Assembly (NCBI RefSeq): GCF_025028335.1
Contig: NZ_JAFEUW010000001.1
Span: 620,001-684,000 of the forward strand
Length of the DNA: 64,000 bases
Source of the DNA: Brachybacterium sillae
GTDB lineage: Bacteria; Actinomycetota; Actinomycetes; Actinomycetales; Dermabacteraceae
Direction of reading: 5' to 3'
The notes under the pieces: generated by a model
Database searches by the model: none
The model's input: only the letters and a program-made list of their open reading frames with translations
What the model was told of the DNA's origin: nothing
Position numbers and translations under genes: made by a program
Part shown: positions 63,509-64,000 of the stretch, piece by piece
Layout of the letters: every line of letters starts with the position of its first letter
Position numbering within the stretch: the stretch's first letter is position 1

Positions 63509-64000
63509 TCAGGTCCGCCCCGCGGAGCGGACGAGATGCACCAGACACCGCCGACACTCGGCACTGACGAGGTCCACACACTCCTCGTAGAGCGCGGTGA
63601 AGTCGATTCATGGGGGAGGCGATGATCGTGGAGTTGGACGTCAGCCCGTCGGTGCTGGTCCGGCTCCCCGCGGTGCGACAGAGATCGTTCTCGGGGGCTG
63701 AGCCCGAGCAGCCAGATCGGCGTGCCGACCTCTGCGGGCAGTTCGATCGAGGCTGTGCTCAGTCCGCTCACCAGGTCCATCGAGGCGGCAAGGACTGCCA
63801 GCCCCTCGGAAGCGTCGTCGAAGAGATCTATGTCGGTGATCTGCCGGACCCCGTGGGCATCCAGGAGTTCGGCGTCTGCTACCCCGAGACCATGCTGGAG
63901 GGACCAGAACTCGACTCCGTCGGCATCCAGCAGGGGCGCCAGCTTTTCCAGGCCGAGGTACATCGTCCGGCGCGAGGCGCTGACGAGGTGGCTGGTTGAG
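63509..64000 (-). pseudogene. C-terminal part of a glycosyltransferase-like protein, frameshifted, cut by window edge
   Basis: The 5' end lies beyond position 64000. Visible sequence reads YLGLEKLAPLL, then VEFWSLQHG and ELPAEVGTPIWLLGLSP, which resembles the C-terminal domain of TPR/heptosyltransferase-like proteins. The frame then shifts twice: after GLSPR at a five-base G/C run (63693-63697), continuing ENDLCRTAGSRTSTDGLTSN, and again near 63606-63612, continuing IDFTALYEECVDLV to a stop at 63509. Both shifts need one base removed. Either a decayed gene or two sequence errors. Possibly a transferase using CMP-pseudaminic acid; unproven. Confidence 0.55.

Overview
The window comes from a high-GC Gram-positive bacterium of the phylum Actinomycetota. 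The evidence is two WhiB regulators, the MtrA-MtrB-LpqB system, SecA with long HPF, an Rv3235-type protein, a DUF3499-family protein and galactofuran genes. Gene order follows the conserved core seen in Mycobacterium tuberculosis (whiB1-pdtaS; secA-hpf-comF-lpqB-mtrB-mtrA; manB-DUF3499-metallopeptidase-whiB2-cofE). No mycolic-acid genes are present. A member of the Micrococcales, possibly Dermabacteraceae/Brachybacterium, is my best inference; the genus is a guess.

Layout. 1-3 kb: end of a Tad (Flp) pilus operon (tadA-tadB-tadC, leftward). 3.2-5.4 kb: YihY-type membrane protein and an SRAP/HMCES-type DNA-protein crosslink protein. 5.5-8.4 kb: a two-component system broken twice, by an IS5-type element in the kinase and by a one-base frameshift in the regulator. 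9.2-11.1 kb: whiB1 and pdtaS. 12.2-16.7 kb: TadZ-like and SAF/CpaB-like proteins (probable outlying parts of the Tad system), a small HTH protein, a LysM protein and an Rv3235-like protein. 16.8-26.9 kb, leftward: mtrA, mtrB, lpqB, comF, hpf, a frameshifted YcaQ-like gene and secA. 27.0-34.5 kb: a GPDPase-membrane-like protein (frameshifted), DUF4129, DUF4350, MoxR and DUF58, then SpoIIM (opposite strand) and RDD. 34.4-44.4 kb: manB fused to a Trm112-like zinc ribbon, DUF3499, a degenerate metallopeptidase-like protein, DUF5719, a giant GT2 membrane protein, whiB2, cofE and a TIGR03089 protein.

44.4-51.4 kb is a compact galactofuran wall-polymer operon: GlfT1-like transferase, another GT2, UDP-galactopyranose mutase, GlfT2, and the Wzm/Wzt exporter. 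It is divergent from an LCP ligase (51.6-52.8 kb) that could attach the polymer to peptidoglycan. 52.9-56.1 kb holds a DPM/GtrB-like transferase, a DUF2304 protein and a large DUF6541-like membrane protein. An IS1634-type element (56,165-57,849) separates these from a complete pseudaminic-acid set: PseC, PseB, PseF-like, a PseG-PseH fusion and PseI. A frameshifted glycosyltransferase-like gene runs off the right edge. I read 44-64 kb as one envelope-glycan region in which a galactan and a CMP-nonulosonic acid are made side by side. The lower GC feel of 53.6-64 kb and the adjacent IS suggest part of it is an acquired island.

Three otherwise intact genes (response regulator, YcaQ-like, GPDPase-membrane-like) each lack exactly one base, at or near a G/C run. 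This could reflect sequence error as readily as gene decay. Several genes show a -10-like hexamer 6-8 bases before the start codon, as expected for leaderless transcripts. I saw no tRNA, rRNA or CRISPR array.
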